From NCBI RefSeq assembly GCF_004023665.1, contig NZ_SAUF01000002.1, positions 558,001-622,000 on the forward strand: a stretch of 64,000 nucleotides of DNA, read 5' to 3'. Each line of letters opens with the position of its first letter. Position 1 is the stretch's first letter. Under the pieces are notes generated by a model, which was not told the origin of the DNA, did no database searches, and was given only the letters and a program-made list of their open reading frames with translations. Position numbers and translations under genes: made by a program. This stretch comes from Afifella aestuarii. Its GTDB lineage: Bacteria > Pseudomonadota > Alphaproteobacteria > Rhizobiales > Afifellaceae. Positions 18,091-27,308 of this stretch are shown here, piece by piece.

Positions 18091-18909
18091 TTAAGGAAGC
18101 TTCATCGACTGCTCGATCGCCTCTCCGCCGGACACGAGGGTGAAGTGGATTTCCTTGCCGGAGAGAGCTGCAGCCTCCTCGGCGTTCGAAAAGCGCAGGT
18201 GATAGATGAAATTGGCGCCCTCATGTGTGCCAAGCTCGGGGACCGGCAGATAAGCTCCGTCCGGCGCTTCCGCGAAAAGAACCGGCGCTTGCTTTGGCGC
18301 CCCCTCCGCCACCACCAGGATCGTCACCTCGCTGCCTTCGAGCTGCGGGCTCTCGATCGCGAGGCCGGCCGCGGGACCCTGCTGCGGCAGTTCGGTGAGA
18401 GCCTCTTTGAGGGCGATACGAGAGCGCGGATCGTCCTTTGGCTGCGGATCGACGGTGAGCGTGGCCGCGCCGTCGGCGGGAATGCAGACGTCCTTGCACA
18501 CCCCGTAGAAAGCCGAGAGTTTGAGGACGACGGGTTTGGCCGGATCGTCCGCCGTCACGAGGACCGGAAGAGCCGCCCGATCGAAATAGACTGCCGATAT
18601 GCTGGTGCCGTCGTCATAGCGTTCGGGCGCGGGATAGAGCACCTGCGCGGAGCGCAGGTTTTCGGATCCGGAAAAATCGAAACGCGGGGGAATGCCGACA
18701 TCGCCGGGGCTGCGCCAATAGGTGTGCCAGCCGGGTTCGAGCTCGATTTCGATCCCCGCCATCACCTCGCCGTCGACGGGCGACGCGATCAGGCGGAGAC
18801 GAGAGCGCTCCCCCTCCGACCAGTCGGATTGTGCGGCTGTGGCCTGGCCGGCAAAGATGGCGAGGGCCAGGGAGATGATTAGGGGGGTAAGAAGAAAACG
18901 TCGCTGCAT
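18091..18909 (-). CDS. periplasmic protein with DsbD N-terminal domain (stand-alone)
   Basis: From the ATG at 18909 (AAGGTGG upstream) it has 272 residues. A signal peptide (FLLTPLIISLALAIFAGQATA) is followed by an immunoglobulin-like DsbD alpha domain. YWRSPGDVGIPPRFDFSGS and FYGVCKDVCIPADG are typical, with the two cysteines near 138 and 142. In full-length DsbD this domain receives electrons from the membrane part and reduces periplasmic partners such as DsbC. Here the membrane and thioredoxin domains are absent and no ccdA-like gene is adjacent. It therefore needs another electron donor or has another role. Divergent from the yqgE homologue. Confidence 0.82.
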   Translation of the reverse strand: MQRRFLLTPLIISLALAIFAGQATAAQSDWSEGERSRLRLIASPVDGEVMAGIEIELEPGWHTYWRSPGDVGIPPRFDFSGSENLRSAQVLYPAPERYDDGTSISAVYFDRAALPVLVTADDPAKPVVLKLSAFYGVCKDVCIPADGAATLTVDPQPKDDPRSRIALKEALTELPQQGPAAGLAIESPQLEGSEVTILVVAEGAPKQAPVLFAEAPDGAYLPVPELGTHEGANFIYHLRFSNAEEAAALSGKEIHFTLVSGGEAIEQSMKLP

Positions 18910-19033
18910 ACGACCACCTTGCATATGACCCAGACGGGCGGCCAATCTCTTCCGCGCTCTTATGGTCATTTCTTGGTGAGGCAAAACCCCGCCGAGCCTG
19001 TTCAAGCGCTGCGCCGGTTGCTACCATCCGGGT

Positions 19034-19636
19034 ATGACAACAGCGACGCCGGATAGCGGCTTCTTGGACGGCCAGTTTCTAATCGCGATGCCGACGATGG
19101 GCGACAAGCGGTTCGAAAGGACGGTCATCTATCTCTGCGCGCACTCTGATCAGGGCGCGATGGGGATCGTCATCAACAAGCTCGCGCCTGAAATCAATTT
19201 TCGCGATCTCCTTGCCCAGCTCGAAATCGGGCATGAAGAGGACGTGGTGGTGGGCGATCCGCGCCATCTCGACGAGATCCGCGTGCATCGCGGCGGTCCC
19301 GTCGAAACGGGCCGCGGCTTCGTCCTGCATTCCTGCGATTTTTTCCTCGAAGAAGCGACGCTGCCGATTTCCGACGAAGTCTGCCTGACCGCGACGCTCG
19401 ATGTGCTGCGGGCAATTGCAGACGGAGAGGGGCCTGCCGAGGCGCTTCTGGCGCTTGGCTATGCAGGCTGGGCGCCGGGACAGCTCGAGCTCGAGATCCA
19501 GGCGAATGGCTGGCTGAACGGCCCCGCCGACAGGGCGATCCTCTTCGATGCCGATCTGGAGACGAAATACGATCGCGCTTTGTCGAAGATCGGCGTTGCC
19601 CAGGACCGGCTGTCGTCCCTCTCAGGCCACGCCTGA
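19034..19636 (+). CDS. YqgE/AlgH family protein (UPF0301)
   Basis: A soluble 200-residue protein. It begins [20 protein letters not shown], then [35 protein letters not shown] and the [16 protein letters not shown] block, all typical of YqgE. The family is widespread and its biochemical function is not established; some homologues influence alginate gene expression. The start is 124 bp from the divergent DsbD-domain gene. It is tail-to-tail with the EAL protein with only a 7-bp gap. Confidence 0.92.
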   Translation: MTTATPDSGFLDGQFLIAMPTMGDKRFERTVIYLCAHSDQGAMGIVINKLAPEINFRDLLAQLEIGHEEDVVVGDPRHLDEIRVHRGGPVETGRGFVLHSCDFFLEEATLPISDEVCLTATLDVLRAIADGEGPAEALLALGYAGWAPGQLELEIQANGWLNGPADRAILFDADLETKYDRALSKIGVAQDRLSSLSGHA

Positions 19637-19643
19637 TCTCTTT

Positions 19644-22553
19644 TTAAGCGGAACGCGCCAGCGATTGCTCCGGCTGCTGGCTGCGGCGTGCCATCTGGTT
19701 CGCCATCTGCGACGACATCGGCCGTCCGTAGAGATATCCCTGCACGTATTCGCAACCGAGCTGCATGAGCTCCAGCGTATCGGATTCCGTCTCCGCCCCC
19801 TCCGCCACGACATCCATGCCGAGATCATGCGCGAGCGTGATGATCGAACGCAGAATGACGGGGCGCGCCGTGGAGCCGTTGTTGGCGACGAAGGACCGGT
19901 CGACCTTGATGGTGTCAAAGGGAAAGCGCTGCAGGTAGGAGAGCGCCGAATAGCCTGTGCCGAAATCGTCGAGGGCCAGGCTGGCGCCGAGATTGCGGAT
20001 TTCCTCAAGCATCTTGGCGGCGAATTCGGGGTTCTGCATCACCAGCGATTCGGTGATTTCGAGCTTCAGCGTTTCCGGCGCGACGCCGCTTCGTGCGAGC
20101 ACCGCCTTGACGTCGTTGATGAGGTCGTAGCGTAGGAGCTGCTGACTTGAGACGTTGACGGAGACGAAAAGCGGCGGACCTTCGCGCAGGACTGTCTGCC
20201 AGAGAGCCAGATCGCGCGCCGCGCGCTCCAGCGTGAAGAGACCGAGCTGAACGATGAGACCGCTTTCTTCCGCGACCGGAATGAATTCGCTCGGTGGCAC
20301 CGAGCCGCGGCGCGGATGCTCCCAGCGCACCAAGGCTTCAAAGCCGGCGATCGTGTTGTCGGAAAGCCGGATGATCGGCTGATAGACGAGCTCGATCTCG
20401 CCGCCTTCGAGGGCCGCGGCAAGGTCGGACTGCAGATCGTCGCTGTCGCGCCGCACGATTTCGCCCGGCCGGTAAAGGGAGGTGCGGTCGCCGCCCTGGC
20501 GCTTGGCATGGAAGCTTGCCGTCTCCGCATCCTTCAGAGTTTCGGCAGTCGCCGCGCCCTTCGTGGCAATCGCCACGCCGGCCGAAGCGGTGACGCGAAT
20601 GTCCTGATCGCCGATTGGGATCGCCGCGCGCACGGCGATGCGCAGGGAATCGGCGAATTCCTGCACCACATCCACTTCGCCCGGCGCCCCGAGCAGGATT
20701 GCGAAACCGTCGCCGCCGATACGGGCGAGCGTGTCGGCCGGCGACAAAAGCCGGGAGAGGCGGCGGGCGATGGCGAGAAGCACCGAATCCCCGACGGAGA
20801 TGCCGTTCTCGTCGTTGATGCGCTGGAAGCCGTCGAGGTCGAGATAGATGACCGACGGCATGACTGTTGCCGCGGCTTCCGCGCGCAGGAGCGCCTGTTC
20901 GAGCCGGTCGAGGAACAATTGCCGGTTGGGCAGGCCGGTGAGGTTGTCGAAGATCGCGTCGTGCAGGAGACGGTCCTCGGCGGTGCGCGATTCCGTGACG
21001 TCCGCCAGCGTGCCGGAACAGCGCATCACCTCGCCGTCGGCACCGACGATCGGGCGTGCCTTGAGATGGAACCACAGGAAACGCCCGTCTGCGGCGCGCA
21101 TGCGGAAGATCTGATTGATGCGTCCGCGGCGCTGCACGATCACGGCGTCGAGCACGGCGCGGAAGCGGTCGCGATCGGTCGGATGCAGCGTGCCGAGCCA
21201 GTTGCGCGCCGGCCCTTCGAGAGCCCCGCGCTTCAACCCGAGCACGGTTTCGATTTCGTGGCCGATCTCGATGCGATCCCGCGCCACGTCCCAGTCCCAG
21301 ATGGCGTGCCCGGCGCCGACGAGGGCCAGCGCCTTCTGCTCCGCATCGCTGACGATGCCCTGGGCAAGGCCGCCGCCGGCAAAGGCGTGCTGCATGATGG
21401 TGAAGGCGACCAGCATGACGAGGAGAACAAGGCCGCCGGCAAGGGCGGGCTGGATCGACGGATTGTCGATGCGTCCCGAAACGGCGAGCCAGGCCATGGC
21501 AAGCCAGAAGACGAGGATCGTCCAGGACGGCACCAGCATGATGGCGCGGTCGAAGCCCCGGAAGGCCAGATAGACGATGACGGCGAGCCCGAGCATCACC
21601 GTGATCGGCAGCGAGATGCGGGCAATGCCGGCAGCCGTCGTCGGATCGATGAGGATGATGCCGAAGAGGGCCGTCAGAACGACGAGCCAGATGCCGGTGA
21701 GATGCGCGTAGCGAATGTGCCAGCGGTGCAGGTGCAGATAGGTCGCGAGGAAGACCGTCAGCGCCAAAGACAGGAGCACTTCCGTGGCCGCGCGCCAAGC
21801 CTGCAGCGCTTCCGGCCCGAGCCCGAAAACCTTGCCGATGATGCCGAAATCGATGGCGATATAGCCGAAGACGGCCCAGGCCAGGATCGCCGATGCGGGG
21901 AACATTGCCGTGCCGCGAACGACGAAGAGGACGGTGAGGAAGAGCGCAAGCAGCGCCGAAATGCCGAGGACGATGCCGCGGTAGAGCGTGAAGGAATTGA
22001 CGCTCTCCTCATAGGCTTCCGGCTGCCAGAGATGCAGTTCCGTGAGTTTGGGCGAGGAGAGCTGCGCGATGTACGTGACGATGGCGCCGGGATCGAGCGT
22101 GATGCGGAAGACATCGGAGCCCGGCTCGTCGAGATGTTCCGGTGCGAAACCTTCCGACGGCGTGACGGCGACGATCCGCACCGAGCCCAGGTCGGGGGTC
22201 AGAACACCGGAGCCGACCAGCCGGTAATGCGGGGCGACGAGGAGGCGGTCGATCTGCTCGTCGGAGGTGTTGGCGAGCGCGAAGACGACCCAGTCGGAGC
22301 TGCCGCCGTCGTTTTGTGCCCGCACCTCGATGCGGCGGACGATGCCGTCGGCGCCGGCCGCGGTCGAAACCTGCAAGCGGTCCGTATCGCTGGAATAACG
22401 TTCGACCGCGTCGGTGAGATCGAGGGTTGCGGCTCCGAGCGGCACCTCGATGGCTTCAAGCGCCGCAGCTGGCCGCACGAGCACGAAAAAGGCCGCCAGG
22501 ACGAGCAGAATCCTCAGTGGGAAAGGCGATACGCGCAAGCCCTCAAGCCTCAT
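19644..22553 (-). CDS. membrane sensor with PAS, degenerate GGDEF (GGDGF) and EAL domains
   Basis: A 970-residue c-di-GMP protein. A signal peptide (ILLVLAAFFVLVRPAAA) precedes a beta-rich periplasmic domain (about 30-180) and a block of about seven membrane helices (about 185-395), like a 7TMR-DISM receptor. Next come a PAS domain (about 410-535), a GGDEF domain (about 545-700) and an EAL domain (about 710-960). The cyclase signature at about 611 reads GGDGF, with the catalytic acidic residue replaced by Gly, so synthesis is probably lost. The EAL motif (about 737) and DDFGTGYSAL are intact, so phosphodiesterase activity is likely. ATG 22553 has GGAAAAG just upstream; a longer frame to 22718 would overlap the next gene. 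Confidence 0.88.
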   Translation of the reverse strand: MRLEGLRVSPFPLRILLVLAAFFVLVRPAAALEAIEVPLGAATLDLTDAVERYSSDTDRLQVSTAAGADGIVRRIEVRAQNDGGSSDWVVFALANTSDEQIDRLLVAPHYRLVGSGVLTPDLGSVRIVAVTPSEGFAPEHLDEPGSDVFRITLDPGAIVTYIAQLSSPKLTELHLWQPEAYEESVNSFTLYRGIVLGISALLALFLTVLFVVRGTAMFPASAILAWAVFGYIAIDFGIIGKVFGLGPEALQAWRAATEVLLSLALTVFLATYLHLHRWHIRYAHLTGIWLVVLTALFGIILIDPTTAAGIARISLPITVMLGLAVIVYLAFRGFDRAIMLVPSWTILVFWLAMAWLAVSGRIDNPSIQPALAGGLVLLVMLVAFTIMQHAFAGGGLAQGIVSDAEQKALALVGAGHAIWDWDVARDRIEIGHEIETVLGLKRGALEGPARNWLGTLHPTDRDRFRAVLDAVIVQRRGRINQIFRMRAADGRFLWFHLKARPIVGADGEVMRCSGTLADVTESRTAEDRLLHDAIFDNLTGLPNRQLFLDRLEQALLRAEAAATVMPSVIYLDLDGFQRINDENGISVGDSVLLAIARRLSRLLSPADTLARIGGDGFAILLGAPGEVDVVQEFADSLRIAVRAAIPIGDQDIRVTASAGVAIATKGAATAETLKDAETASFHAKRQGGDRTSLYRPGEIVRRDSDDLQSDLAAALEGGEIELVYQPIIRLSDNTIAGFEALVRWEHPRRGSVPPSEFIPVAEESGLIVQLGLFTLERAARDLALWQTVLREGPPLFVSVNVSSQQLLRYDLINDVKAVLARSGVAPETLKLEITESLVMQNPEFAAKMLEEIRNLGASLALDDFGTGYSALSYLQRFPFDTIKVDRSFVANNGSTARPVILRSIITLAHDLGMDVVAEGAETESDTLELMQLGCEYVQGYLYGRPMSSQMANQMARRSQQPEQSLARSA

Positions 22554-22644
22554 CTTTTCCGGCAAATCGACGTCATCGTCTAACCCTCGTCTGGCTTGCA
22601 CACAACCTTTGGCCGACAAGGGGTGGTGTTCATCCCCGGCCGGA

Positions 22645-23223
22645 TCAGTCCTCGGCGAGCCGTGCAAAGCGGATATGGTCCTGCCAGCGCCCGGCGATGC
22701 AGACGAGACCGCGGGCAAGACCTTCTCTCTGGAAACCGCATCTTTCCAGGAGCGTGATCGACGCCCGGTTGTGCGGCAGGCAGGCTGCCTCGAGCCGGTG
22801 CAGACGCAGCGGACCGAAGGCGTAGGGAATAATCGCCCGCAAAGCGGCGCTCATATGGCCCTGGCCCGCAAAAGGTTCGCCCATCCAATATCCTATCGTC
22901 GCCGACTGGGTCATGCCGCGCGTGACGTTGGACAGGGTGAGGCCGCCGACGAGGACGTTCCCCGACATCCGGAAGATGAAGAAGGGATAGGCCAGATCGT
23001 CCCGGATCTCGTTGCGGTATCGCCGGATGCGCCGCCGAAACGACATGCGCGTGAGATCGTCGGAAGGCCAGATCGGCTCCCATGGCGCCAGGAAGGCGCG
23101 GCTTTCTTCCCGCAAGGCCGCCCATTCCGCGAAGTCGGCGAATTGTGGCGCACGCAACAACACGCCCTCACCGGTGAGGCTCGGCCCGACTTCGGCGGAT
23201 GAGACGGAGCGCAGGAACGCCAT
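22645..23223 (-). CDS. GNAT family N-acetyltransferase, RimJ/RimL-like
   Basis: A 192-residue acetyltransferase. It begins with VLLRAPQFADFAEWAALREESRAFL, typical of RimJ-type protein N-terminal acetyltransferases. It then has GYWMGEPFAGQGHMSAALRA (acetyl-CoA pyrophosphate loop) and RLEAACLPHNRASITLLERCGF. It likely acetylates the N-terminus of a ribosomal or other protein; the target is not deducible. It lies 12 bp behind the M16 protease gene, so it is probably the third gene of the thrC operon. Confidence 0.88.
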   Translation of the reverse strand: MAFLRSVSSAEVGPSLTGEGVLLRAPQFADFAEWAALREESRAFLAPWEPIWPSDDLTRMSFRRRIRRYRNEIRDDLAYPFFIFRMSGNVLVGGLTLSNVTRGMTQSATIGYWMGEPFAGQGHMSAALRAIIPYAFGPLRLHRLEAACLPHNRASITLLERCGFQREGLARGLVCIAGRWQDHIRFARLAED

Positions 23224-23235
23224 GGTCGTCGGCCG

Positions 23236-24498
23236 TTACACCATGCTGCCGCGCAGACGCTTGGTCATGCTCCCGGCATCGGGAAGGTTGCCCACCGGTC
23301 CGATCGCAGCGAGCGTCAGCGGCGAGGCCAGCGCATCCTTCGCCATTTCGGCGATGTCGTTCGAGGTGACGCTTTCGAGATCGGCGAGAAGCTCGTCGAG
23401 GGCGAGCGGGCGACCGAGGATCATGATCTGGCGGGCGAGCTGGCCGGCACGCGCCGCCGGGCTTTCGAGCGCCATCAGGAGGCCCGCCTTGATCTGGGCG
23501 CGACCGCGGGAGATCTCCTCCTCGTTCACGCCGTCGGTGATCCTCAAAAGCTCGTCGAGAATGAGGGCCGAGGCCGCCTTGACGTCCCCCTTCGAGGTGG
23601 CGCTGTGAATGCCGAGGACGCCGCTGTCGGCGAAAGCCCAGTGAAAGGCCGAGATCGAATAGCACAAGCCTTCTTCCTCGCGCACACGCTGGAAGAGCCT
23701 GGAGGCCATGCCGTCGCCGAGGATGGTGCCGAGCATGCGCGCCGCGAAATAGCGGTCGGAACGCCGCGACGGGGCTTCGAAGCCGAAAATGATCTGCGCT
23801 TCCTGCAGACGCCGCTTTTGCCGATGGTCGCCGCCGAGATAGCGCGCCGGCGCAAGCTCGCCGTTGCCGTTCTTTTCGACGTCGCCGAACTTCTCTTTGG
23901 CGAGCGCCACCACCTCGTCGTGTTCGATGCCGCCGGCGGCCGCAAGAACCAAGGCGTCGCCGCGGTAATGACGGGCGAGATAGGCTTTGAGGTCGTCCGG
24001 GGTGATCCGCGTGATCGAGGCTTCCTCGCCGAGGATGGTGCGTCCGATCGGCTGATCGGGATAGGCCGCGGCCTGGAAGTAATCGAAAACGAGATCGTCG
24101 GGCGTATCCATCACCGCGCCGATCTCCTGCAGGATCACGTGACGCTCGCGCGCCAGTTCCACAGGATCGAAGGTGGAATGGATGACGATGTCGGAGAGGA
24201 CGTCGATGGCGAGCGGCAGATCCTCGTTGAGAACCCGCGCGTAATAGGCCGTGTGATCGATCGACGTTGCGGCGTTGATCTCGCCGCCGACGGCTTCGAT
24301 CGCCTCGGCGATGTCGCGTGCGCTCCGCCGCGTCGTCCCCTTGAAGGCCATATGCTCCAGAAGGTGCGAGATGCCGTGCTCGGCCTCGCTTTCCGAGCGT
24401 GTGCCGGCATTGACCCAAACGCCGATCGCGGCCGTCTTGAGATGCGGCATGGTTTCGGTGACGACCGTGAGGCCGTTTTCAAGTTTGCTGAGCTGCAT
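23236..24498 (-). CDS. M16 family zinc metallopeptidase (processing-peptidase-like)
   Basis: A soluble 420-residue pitrilysin-family protease close to the mitochondrial processing peptidase beta subunit. The inverted zinc motif HLLEH is at 45-49 in SHLLEHMAFKGT, with the third ligand Glu downstream near 121-128 (ERHVILQEIGA). The C-terminal half carries the usual second M16 domain. Homologues beside thrC are common in rhizobia, from memory. It starts 2 bp after thrC, with GAGG ten bases before the ATG. Substrate unknown. Confidence 0.92.
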   Translation of the reverse strand: MQLSKLENGLTVVTETMPHLKTAAIGVWVNAGTRSESEAEHGISHLLEHMAFKGTTRRSARDIAEAIEAVGGEINAATSIDHTAYYARVLNEDLPLAIDVLSDIVIHSTFDPVELARERHVILQEIGAVMDTPDDLVFDYFQAAAYPDQPIGRTILGEEASITRITPDDLKAYLARHYRGDALVLAAAGGIEHDEVVALAKEKFGDVEKNGNGELAPARYLGGDHRQKRRLQEAQIIFGFEAPSRRSDRYFAARMLGTILGDGMASRLFQRVREEEGLCYSISAFHWAFADSGVLGIHSATSKGDVKAASALILDELLRITDGVNEEEISRGRAQIKAGLLMALESPAARAGQLARQIMILGRPLALDELLADLESVTSNDIAEMAKDALASPLTLAAIGPVGNLPDAGSMTKRLRGSMV

Positions 24499-24500
24499 GA

Positions 24501-25910
24501 TTATAACGCCTCGACCTGCGCGGCGCGCGAGCGAGATCGTATCTGTCGTTCCACCGCTTCCAATTCTGCCGGCACCACCGTGAAGTGCTCCTTACGCTCC
24601 ATCAGGCCGGCGAGCCGCTCCGGCAGTGCCGGGCGGATGCCGCTGGCCTTTTCCACCGCATCGGGAAATTTCGCCGGATGGGCGGTGGCGAGCGTCACCA
24701 TTGGCGAGGACGGCCGCAGATGGCGCTCGGCGACGCTGACGGCGACCGCCGTATGCGGGTCGATGACGAGCCCGGTCTGAGCGTGGACGCGGCGAATGGT
24801 GGCCGCCGTTTCCGCTTCGTCGGTCCGTCCTGACGCAAAATCCGTCTTGATGGCGCTCAGACTTTTCTCCTCCAGCGTGAACGATCCGGATTGCTTCAAG
24901 CCGTTCATATGCCGCCGTGTCGCCGTGTCGTCGCGCCCTTCGGCGGAGAAGAGAAGACGCTCGAAATTCGAGGAAACCTGAATGTCCATCGACGGGGATG
25001 CCGTCGGCACCACCTCGCCCACTTCATAGCGGCCGCTTTCGAGCGTGCGGTGCAGGATGTCGTTGACGTTGGTCGCGATGACAAGCTTGTCGATCGGCAG
25101 GCCCATTTGCGCGGCGACGTAGCCTGCAAAAATATTGCCGAAATTGCCGGTCGGCACAGTGAAAGAGACTTTTCGGGCCGGCGCGCCGAGCGCCGTGGCG
25201 GCGACGAAATAGTAGACGGTCTGGGCGGCGATGCGGCCCCAATTGATGGAGTTGACGCCCGACAGCGACACCTCTTCGCGGAAGCCCTTGTCGGCGAACA
25301 TGGCTTTGACGAGGGCCTGGGCATCGTCGAAATGGCCCTTGATGGCGATCGCCTGAACGTTGTCCTCCGACAGGGTCGTCATCTGCCGTCGCTGCACCTC
25401 GGAAACGCGCCCTTCGGGGAAGAGAACGGCGACATCGACGCGGGCGCGTCCGCGAAAAGCCTCGACGGCCGCGCCGCCCGTATCGCCCGAGGTGGCGCCG
25501 ACGACGGTCGCCCGCTCACCACGTTCGGCCAGGATATCGTCCATCAGGGCGGCGAGAAACTGCATCGCCACGTCCTTGAAGGCGAGGGTGGGGCCGTGGA
25601 AGAGCTCCAGAAGGAAATGGTTGGGCGCGATCTGGACGAGCGGCGTGACCGCCGGGTGCGGAAAACTGCGATAGGCGTCCGCGATGAGAGACTTGAGCTT
25701 GGCCTCGCCGATCTCGTCGCCGACGAAACGACGCATGACGGCAAGGGCGATCTCCTGATAGGGGCGCCCCGCAAAGGCTGCGATCTCTGAGGGGGAGAAG
25801 GCCGGCCATTCTTCCGGCACGTAGAGGCCGCCATCAGAGGCGAGCCCGGTCAAAACGACGTCACGAAAGCCTAGAGCCGGAGCCTGGCCGCGCGTGGATA
25901 CATAACGCAA
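24501..25910 (-). CDS. thrC: threonine synthase
   Basis: ThrC converts O-phosphohomoserine to threonine with pyridoxal phosphate. It has 469 residues, the long form usual in proteobacteria. It opens MRYVSTRG and DGGLYVPEEWP. The PLP lysine lies in GPTLAFKDVAMQFLAAL near 112, and the phosphate loop in VGATSGDTGGAAVEAF. The start is a TTG: the N-terminal sequence fits the family from that codon, and GGAG is seven bases upstream. It heads a probable thrC-M16-GNAT operon and is divergent from the HAD gene. Confidence 0.95.
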   Translation of the reverse strand: MRYVSTRGQAPALGFRDVVLTGLASDGGLYVPEEWPAFSPSEIAAFAGRPYQEIALAVMRRFVGDEIGEAKLKSLIADAYRSFPHPAVTPLVQIAPNHFLLELFHGPTLAFKDVAMQFLAALMDDILAERGERATVVGATSGDTGGAAVEAFRGRARVDVAVLFPEGRVSEVQRRQMTTLSEDNVQAIAIKGHFDDAQALVKAMFADKGFREEVSLSGVNSINWGRIAAQTVYYFVAATALGAPARKVSFTVPTGNFGNIFAGYVAAQMGLPIDKLVIATNVNDILHRTLESGRYEVGEVVPTASPSMDIQVSSNFERLLFSAEGRDDTATRRHMNGLKQSGSFTLEEKSLSAIKTDFASGRTDEAETAATIRRVHAQTGLVIDPHTAVAVSVAERHLRPSSPMVTLATAHPAKFPDAVEKASGIRPALPERLAGLMERKEHFTVVPAELEAVERQIRSRSRAAQVEAL

Positions 25911-26017
25911 AAGCGTCTCCTCGTTTCCCGACCGAAGTCGGGCACATCATCTCGAACGGCCTTTTTGAGCCATCAAGCCCTTTGCCGCAAGCAGCCGGTG
26001 CCCTAAAGCCTCAGGGC

Positions 26018-26692
26018 ATGCTAGTTATATTCGATTGCGACGGCGTCCTGGTCGATTCTGAGATCATCGCCTCGCGCGTCACGGCCCGCCTTCTCGGCGA
26101 AGCCGGGATGGAAATCACCCCAGAAGAGGTTTCGCTGCGTTTCGCAGGCCTGACCGCAGATCAGATCTTCGCCGAGGCGGAGGCTGAGCTCGGCAAGAAC
26201 CTGCCCGACACCATCCGGGCACGTTCGGAAAGTGAACTCGACAACGCCCTGGAGACGGAACTGCAAATGGTCCCGGGGGCGCACGAAATGCTCGACCGGC
26301 TCGATGCCGCGCGCTGCATCTGCTCCAATTCGACGTCTGAACGCCTGGAGATGGAGCTTCGCCGCACCGAGCTCTATGACCGCTTTCGCCCGTACATCTA
26401 TTCGGCGGTCGAGGTGCGCCAGCACCGGCAGAAGCCGGCCCCGGACGTGTTTTTGCACGCAGCCGAGGAGTTCAGCGTCGAACCGGCGGACGTGCTCGTC
26501 ATCGAGGATTCGGTCCATGGCGTCAGCGGAGCGGTCGCCGCCGGCATGCGCGTGATCGGTTTCACCGGCGCGTCGCACACCTGGCCGGGTCATGCCGAAG
26601 CGCTGATGGATGCGGGTGCGACGACGGTGGTCAACCGGCTCCGCGATGTGCCGGCGACGGTTGAAGCGCTCGCAGATTGGAGCCTCGTTTAA
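26018..26692 (+). CDS. HAD family phosphatase (beta-phosphoglucomutase/GPH-like)
   Basis: A HAD-superfamily hydrolase of 224 residues. The nucleophile Asp6 and acid/base Asp8 are in FDCDGVLVDSE, motif II is SNSTSE near 105, the motif III lysine is in KPAPDVFLHA, and motif IV is VIEDSVHG. The alpha-helical cap between residues 15 and 80 fits the phosphoglycolate/beta-phosphoglucomutase group. The ATG at 26018 follows CAGGG and starts the family core exactly; a TTG at 25982 is in frame but adds no recognisable sequence. Substrate unknown. Confidence 0.88.
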   Translation: MLVIFDCDGVLVDSEIIASRVTARLLGEAGMEITPEEVSLRFAGLTADQIFAEAEAELGKNLPDTIRARSESELDNALETELQMVPGAHEMLDRLDAARCICSNSTSERLEMELRRTELYDRFRPYIYSAVEVRQHRQKPAPDVFLHAAEEFSVEPADVLVIEDSVHGVSGAVAAGMRVIGFTGASHTWPGHAEALMDAGATTVVNRLRDVPATVEALADWSLV

Positions 26693-26717
26693 GGGCTCTC
26701 ACATCCGGAGTGTCGTG

Positions 26718-27224
26718 GTGGCGCAGCCCCTCGTTCTGACGCTGAAACTCGATGATGCCACGTTCGCGCGCCTCGACGCGTTGCGGCGTGCGCATTATCC
26801 GCCGGAGCGCAATCAGGTTCCCGCGCATCTGACGCTGTTTCACGCTCTGCCGGGCGAGCGCAAGAGCCTTCTGCGTCCAGTGCTCGAGGAGGCAGCACGG
26901 CGACAGCGGAAGATCCCGCTCGCCTTCAAAGGGGTGAAATCCCTCGGCGGCGGCGTTGCGCTTGCCGTCGAAGCGCCGGCCTTGTCGGCGCTGCGGCGCG
27001 ATCTCGCCGATGAATTTGCGCCCTTCCTGACGGCTCAGGACAGTGCCGGCTTCCGCCCGCATGTCACTCTGCAGAACAAGGTCACGACGGCGGAGGCGGA
27101 AACCTTGCGCCGCGAGTTGAACATTGCGCTGCGGCCCTTCGAAGGTCGCGGCGAGGGGCTCATCCTGTGGCGCTATCTCGGCGGGCCGTGGCAGCGCGAG
27201 GCCATCTTTCCGTTTCGAGGTTAG
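26718..27224 (+). CDS. 2'-5' RNA ligase family protein (2H phosphoesterase)
   Basis: A small 2H phosphoesterase of 168 residues. The two catalytic signatures are HLTLFH (His37) and HVTLQNK (about 114), spaced as in the family. Relatives ligate 2'-5' RNA junctions or hydrolyse cyclic phosphates. The physiological role is generally unclear. I place the start at a GTG (26718) because GGAG is seven bases upstream; an adjacent GTG at 26715 is possible. It lies 25 bp behind the HAD gene. Confidence 0.82.
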   Translation: MAQPLVLTLKLDDATFARLDALRRAHYPPERNQVPAHLTLFHALPGERKSLLRPVLEEAARRQRKIPLAFKGVKSLGGGVALAVEAPALSALRRDLADEFAPFLTAQDSAGFRPHVTLQNKVTTAEAETLRRELNIALRPFEGRGEGLILWRYLGGPWQREAIFPFRG

Positions 27225-27258
27225 GTCGGGCTCCGGCCGGAAACGGGCGATGCGAAAA

Positions 27259-27281
27259 GCCCCCGGCCAAAGACCGGGGGC
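27259..27281. terminator. intrinsic terminator between convergent genes
   Basis: The arms gcccccgg (27259-27266) and ccgggggc (27274-27281) enclose a 7-nt loop. On the minus strand the stem is followed by TTTT, so it would end transcription of the BA14K gene. It also lies 34 bp after the stop of the 2H phosphoesterase gene on the plus strand. Confidence 0.75.
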
Positions 27282-27308
27282 AGGATCATTCGTCAGCGTT
27301 TGCGGCGA

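Noticed and set aside
20316-22583. Long open frame (over 750 codons) on the strand opposite the GGDGF/EAL gene
   Set aside because: It mirrors the codon pattern of a GC-rich gene, has no recognisable domain and is rich in Arg/Glu/Asp/Gly, as expected of an antisense shadow.
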